Below are positions 59,760-64,000 of a DNA stretch of 64,000 nt, piece after piece. This DNA is from Microvelia longipes (taxonomy: Eukaryota; Arthropoda; Insecta; Hemiptera; Veliidae): assembly GCA_018340805.1 (NCBI GenBank), contig JACMZG010000008.1:17019881-17083880 (forward strand). Direction: 5' to 3'. The notes under the pieces are model-generated. The model saw only the letters and a list, made by a program, of their open reading frames with translations, was not told the origin of the DNA and made no database searches. Numbering within the stretch: the stretch's first letter is position 1; each line of letters opens with the position of its first letter. Made by a program: the position numbers and the translations under genes.

Positions 59760-60570
59760 AAAAGAATGTGGTTCTGTTTTTTCTTGGCTGTAAATCTAAT
59801 ATTTTTATTTGCCTAAAGCGCCTGAATTCCGAATGCCTCTTAAATATTTTTTTTTCTTCAGGCTTTTTTCAAAGTATGCTATTATTTTTTTATTTTAGAG
59901 AATAAACTGATTTATAACTGTACCACACATACCTAGATTAATCATCTTCAAGTTATCTCTATAGAATCACTCTCTAACTTATCACAGCAATACATACTTC
60001 TTTACAACTTTAACCTGAAACAAAATTTTTTCATTGAAGCAAAGTGTATTTTAGACAGAAAATGGATATTTTACAAAATTGTGGAGTTCAATTATTTCAA
60101 GAATACGCTATAAAAGTTTCTCTAACAGGAAAATAAGGTCTCTCCTCGTGGGGATATTCTAATAAACTCAAAGCGATGGTTCAGTTTAATTCAAGATTGG
60201 ATTGTATTTGCGATCTTGAAAATTGTTTTGAAGAGCAGTAGTTTACGGAAGAGTCATGAACCCGGTGTGCCTATCAATTCAGCAAGATCTGCTAGGTTAA
60301 ATAATCAATATTGTGATATAAATACGTCTCAAAGTAAATATTGCACGAGGCAGTTATTAATAATTCCATGCTTATCTAGTTATGGTGTTTTAACTTTTTA
60401 TTTCAACCAATGTAAGCTTTAACCTAATACAGGCTTTAGGTTAAAGCCTGTAGGTTAAGCTTTAACCAAAACCAATAAACCGGCTTTCAACCTAATACAG
60501 GTCAGGGCCTACAAGCAAAAGGACGATAAAATTAAAAAAAAACGAAAACAACAAAAACAAGGTTAAGGTA
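59760..60570. other. Upstream region of the ankyrin-HEPN gene
   Basis: The promoter is expected here, but I see no convincing TATA box or initiator. At 60405-60500 the phrase TTTAACCTAATACAGG recurs with inverted AGGTTAAAGC pieces, a small hairpin repeat. No other gene is seen. Confidence 0.35.
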
Positions 60571-61463
<893 letters not shown>

Positions 61464-61464
61464 G

Positions 61465-61551
<87 letters not shown>

Positions 61552-61595
61552 TATATATATATTTATTTATATATATAAATATATATATATATATA
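61464..61595. repeat. (AT)n microsatellite
   Basis: The stretch is about 130 bases of interrupted AT dinucleotide. Confidence 0.95.
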
Positions 61596-62439
61596 ATATT
61601 CAATCAATCAAAAAGCAGAATCAATAATGATAACATAATGAAACTTCGTATGTTAGCGAAACATACATAGTAGTATATGTGTAAAAACATTCATTGTATA
61701 TTAACATATAAACATCTGTGTATATTACACCGTAGATGCTGTCTTCAAATATATTTAAATTAAATTGAAACAATAATTTTTTGCTTACCCAAGCGTCAAG
61801 TGATATAATATCACTAAATAGAATTAAATTTTAATGCAATACAATTAAGATAATAAGTTTTTTAATTTTAGTTCTTATTAAGAGAAACTTGAGGTTTAAG
61901 GGAATCACAGATTTTAAACTGGTTATATTCTCTCACAGCACATTACTGATTTATCTTATCTTTAAACGAAGAAGAGCTAAGAGCACTTTAAACCAAACTA
62001 CATAAGTATTTTTCGAAACAGTGCTGATAAATTGAGTGATAGTTATCACATTAGACTAACGTCACTAGCCCTAAGAGGGGAAGTCTCCCACTCAGATTTT
62101 AAATTTTTTTAATTCCATATTTTGTAGGCAAAAGTAGGAAAGTTCTTTTCTTTGAGATTAGCGACTTTTGTGTATAGTTGTTTAACTATAATTCTACTCT
62201 AAACTGCACTACACTGTGTTATTAACGAATTTCGGTATTGTATGTATTAATGTAATTTCATACATTTTATGAAAAAAAGCCTTGTATGGTTGCTGTCGAA
62301 CATCAGTTTGTTATATTACTAGTTTATCTAAATGGCATGTTGCCACAATATAAGCGAATGTCTACATGTATTAATAAAAAACCAGATTTGGTTTTGTAAT
62401 AATACATTTTACACTGTGTGTAGTAACTAATCTTAAGTA
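61596..62439. other. Gene-free stretch
   Basis: No supported gene. An isolated diverged unit of the 55-bp minisatellite lies at 62190-62235. Confidence 0.45.
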
Positions 62440-62810
62440 ATGTGGATTCTACTCTAAACTGCACTAAACTGTGTTGAGTAACGAATCTCAAGCAAGATGA
62501 TTCTACTCTAAACTGCACTAAACTGTGTTGAGTAACGAATCTCAAGCAAGATGAATTCTACTCTAAACTGCACTAAACTGTGTTTAGTAACGAATCTCAA
62601 GCAAGATGAATTCTACTCTAAACTGCACTAAACTGTGTTTAGTAACGAATCTCAACCAATGTGAATTCTACTCTAAACTGCACTAAACTGTGTTTAGTAA
62701 CGAAGCTCAAGCAAGATGAATTCTACTCTAAACTGCACTAAACTGTGTTTAGTAACGAATCTCAAGCAAGATGAATTCTACTCTAAACTGCACATTTTAG
62801 AGTAAAGTAG
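62440..62810 (+). repeat. 55-bp minisatellite, seven units
   Basis: CTCTAAACTGCAC begins at 62452, 62506, 62561, 62616, 62671, 62726 and 62781, a 54-55-bp period. Each unit continues TAAACTGTGTTTAGTAACG, AATCTCAAGCAAGATGAATT. Units are nearly identical, so the expansion is recent. Confidence 0.95.
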
Positions 62811-62889
62811 AGTAAAATAAAGTTCTGGCGGTAATCACAAGTATCACACGTGATAACAATAATTTATGAGTTATCGATGTATTTCAACA

Positions 62890-63650
62890 TTATGAAATAA
62901 TTTTATTATCAGACGGTGTATAATGTAAAGTTTATTGACTAGTTTTTAGGGAGTAAAGAAGCACTTTTCACTCCCAAGGGAGAAAAAGTGTTTCCTATTA
63001 TTGGGTTATTAGAGCCAATTCAATTACCAATTTGTTAGGGGAGTGGTATTCTCTAAACTTTTACCGGTAACCGAACAAGCTCAAAATATGTTTCAGGTCA
63101 AAAGAAGTGTTTGGGCAGTTATTTTTTAAAAATTTCTTTAGGGGCAGTTTCCCCAAAATTTATAAGGGGGACCCGACCCAAATAAATTGTTTTTATTGGC
63201 TCAAAATCCGTTTCAGGTAAAAAAAGTTGTTTAGAGCAATACATTTTTTTGAGGGAGGGAGGCAGCACCCCCAAAATTTATATGAGCGGTCGACCTAAAA
63301 AAATAGAATAAAATACAACAAAACGTGATCCAATAAAATCAACGTCTGGAGATAAAATCTTGTATGCACCATGGGAGTAAAAATTTTCCCCCTCCAAATT
63401 ACCTACCTCGGCTTTGCCTCGGGAGTTAATAAATAATAGTCATAACTTCCTCGGCTTTGCCTTGGGAGTTAATAGTCATAACTTCCTCGGCTTTGCCTTG
63501 GGAGTTAATAGTCATAACTTCCTCGGCTTTGCCTCGGGAGTTAAATACTTTGGTCCCTACAGCTTAGGCCTTATGAACCAACTATCTGCTCAGGGAAATA
63601 ATATCATTCTTTACTCTCTTGGTGCATAAACAACTATTGCAACTCTATTT
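62890..63650 (+). repeat. Dispersed repeat, copy 2 of pair with 48035-48720
   Basis: It matches the copy at 48035. It contains four 36-43-bp tandem units starting CCTCGGCTTTGCC at 63406, 63449, 63485 and 63521, where the other copy has one or two. The last 350 bases of the window after it hold no supported gene. Confidence 0.85.
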
Positions 63651-64000
63651 ATGCTATTTTAAAGTAATAATACGAAATATTAGTGGTATTTTTGTGTTAT
63701 AAAATATGTTGTGCTTATAATAAACTATCAGTGATAAATTTTCAAGCGCTTGTTGCTCTCCATACTTTCCGTTCAAATTATGAAATTATTATGTGAAATT
63801 TGAGCAAATAGTCGTTGTTTTATTAATGTGAACCATCTTAAAATAAAAGAAAGAATCATGTATCTCTTGTAGTGATCGCAACACCTTATATCGCCTGAAA
63901 CCGGATTACTAGTCTCAATAGAAAGCTGGAATATGTGCGTACTTAATTTGAACAACATTTTTTTAAACTAGCAATAGACCCAATGATGTTTTCAAAAGAT

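Noticed and set aside
62440..62810. CRISPR array
   Set aside because: The units are identical over their whole length with no variable spacers, and the genome is eukaryotic.

Overview
The window looks like AT-rich nuclear DNA from an arthropod, most likely an insect. Genes are split by GT-AG introns of kilobase size. The two recognisable host genes, an orthodox water aquaporin and the ubiquitin-conjugating enzyme UBE2E, have animal-type sequences. The space between genes is filled with (AT)n microsatellites, non-LTR and Ty3/gypsy retroelement relics, DNA-transposon relics, foldback elements and minisatellites. I see no bacterial operons, CRISPR array or phage genes.

Layout. 1-6.0 kb: repeats, including pieces of a foldback family that carries a 5S-rRNA-derived segment. 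6.0-10.7 kb (+): three 3' exons of an aquaporin; its N-terminal exons were not found. 10.7-16.1 kb: AT-rich DNA with an 806-bp non-autonomous hAT element bounded by an 8-bp target duplication, and a tRNA-derived SINE. 16.4-22.8 kb (-): UBE2E in two coding exons with a probable long 3' UTR; its intron holds a near-perfect 1.3-kb inverted repeat. 23-34 kb: dispersed repeats, an 853-bp foldback element, a Ty3/gypsy integrase relic and an RNase H relic. 34.2-41.5 kb (-): a gene I do not recognise, assembled here from four phase-compatible exons (at least 344 residues), with a cysteine-rich segment and two predicted membrane helices. 41.7-53.6 kb: LINE relics, four kinds of minisatellite, and the largest copy of the 5S-bearing foldback family. 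53.7-59.7 kb (-): the most striking locus, an intronless 1629-residue reading frame followed 37 bp later by a 376-residue TPR frame. 59.8-64 kb: microsatellites, a 55-bp minisatellite and dispersed repeats.

The large intronless locus deserves most attention. Its product begins with about 720 alpha-helical residues containing two Rx4H motifs of the kind that marks HEPN ribonuclease domains (R292-H297 and R631-H636). About 25 ankyrin repeats follow. The next frame is a TPR array, and it stays open without a stop back to a run of nine A residues near the end of the ankyrin frame. One base fewer in that run would make one protein of about 2,020 residues: HEPN-HEPN-ankyrin-TPR. A LINE reverse transcriptase at 45.07 kb is also broken at an A-run with one base too many, so a homopolymer indel in the assembly is a serious explanation. 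The ankyrin plus HEPN-type combination is reminiscent of vertebrate RNase L, which supports, as inference only, a role as an RNA-cleaving defence or stress effector.
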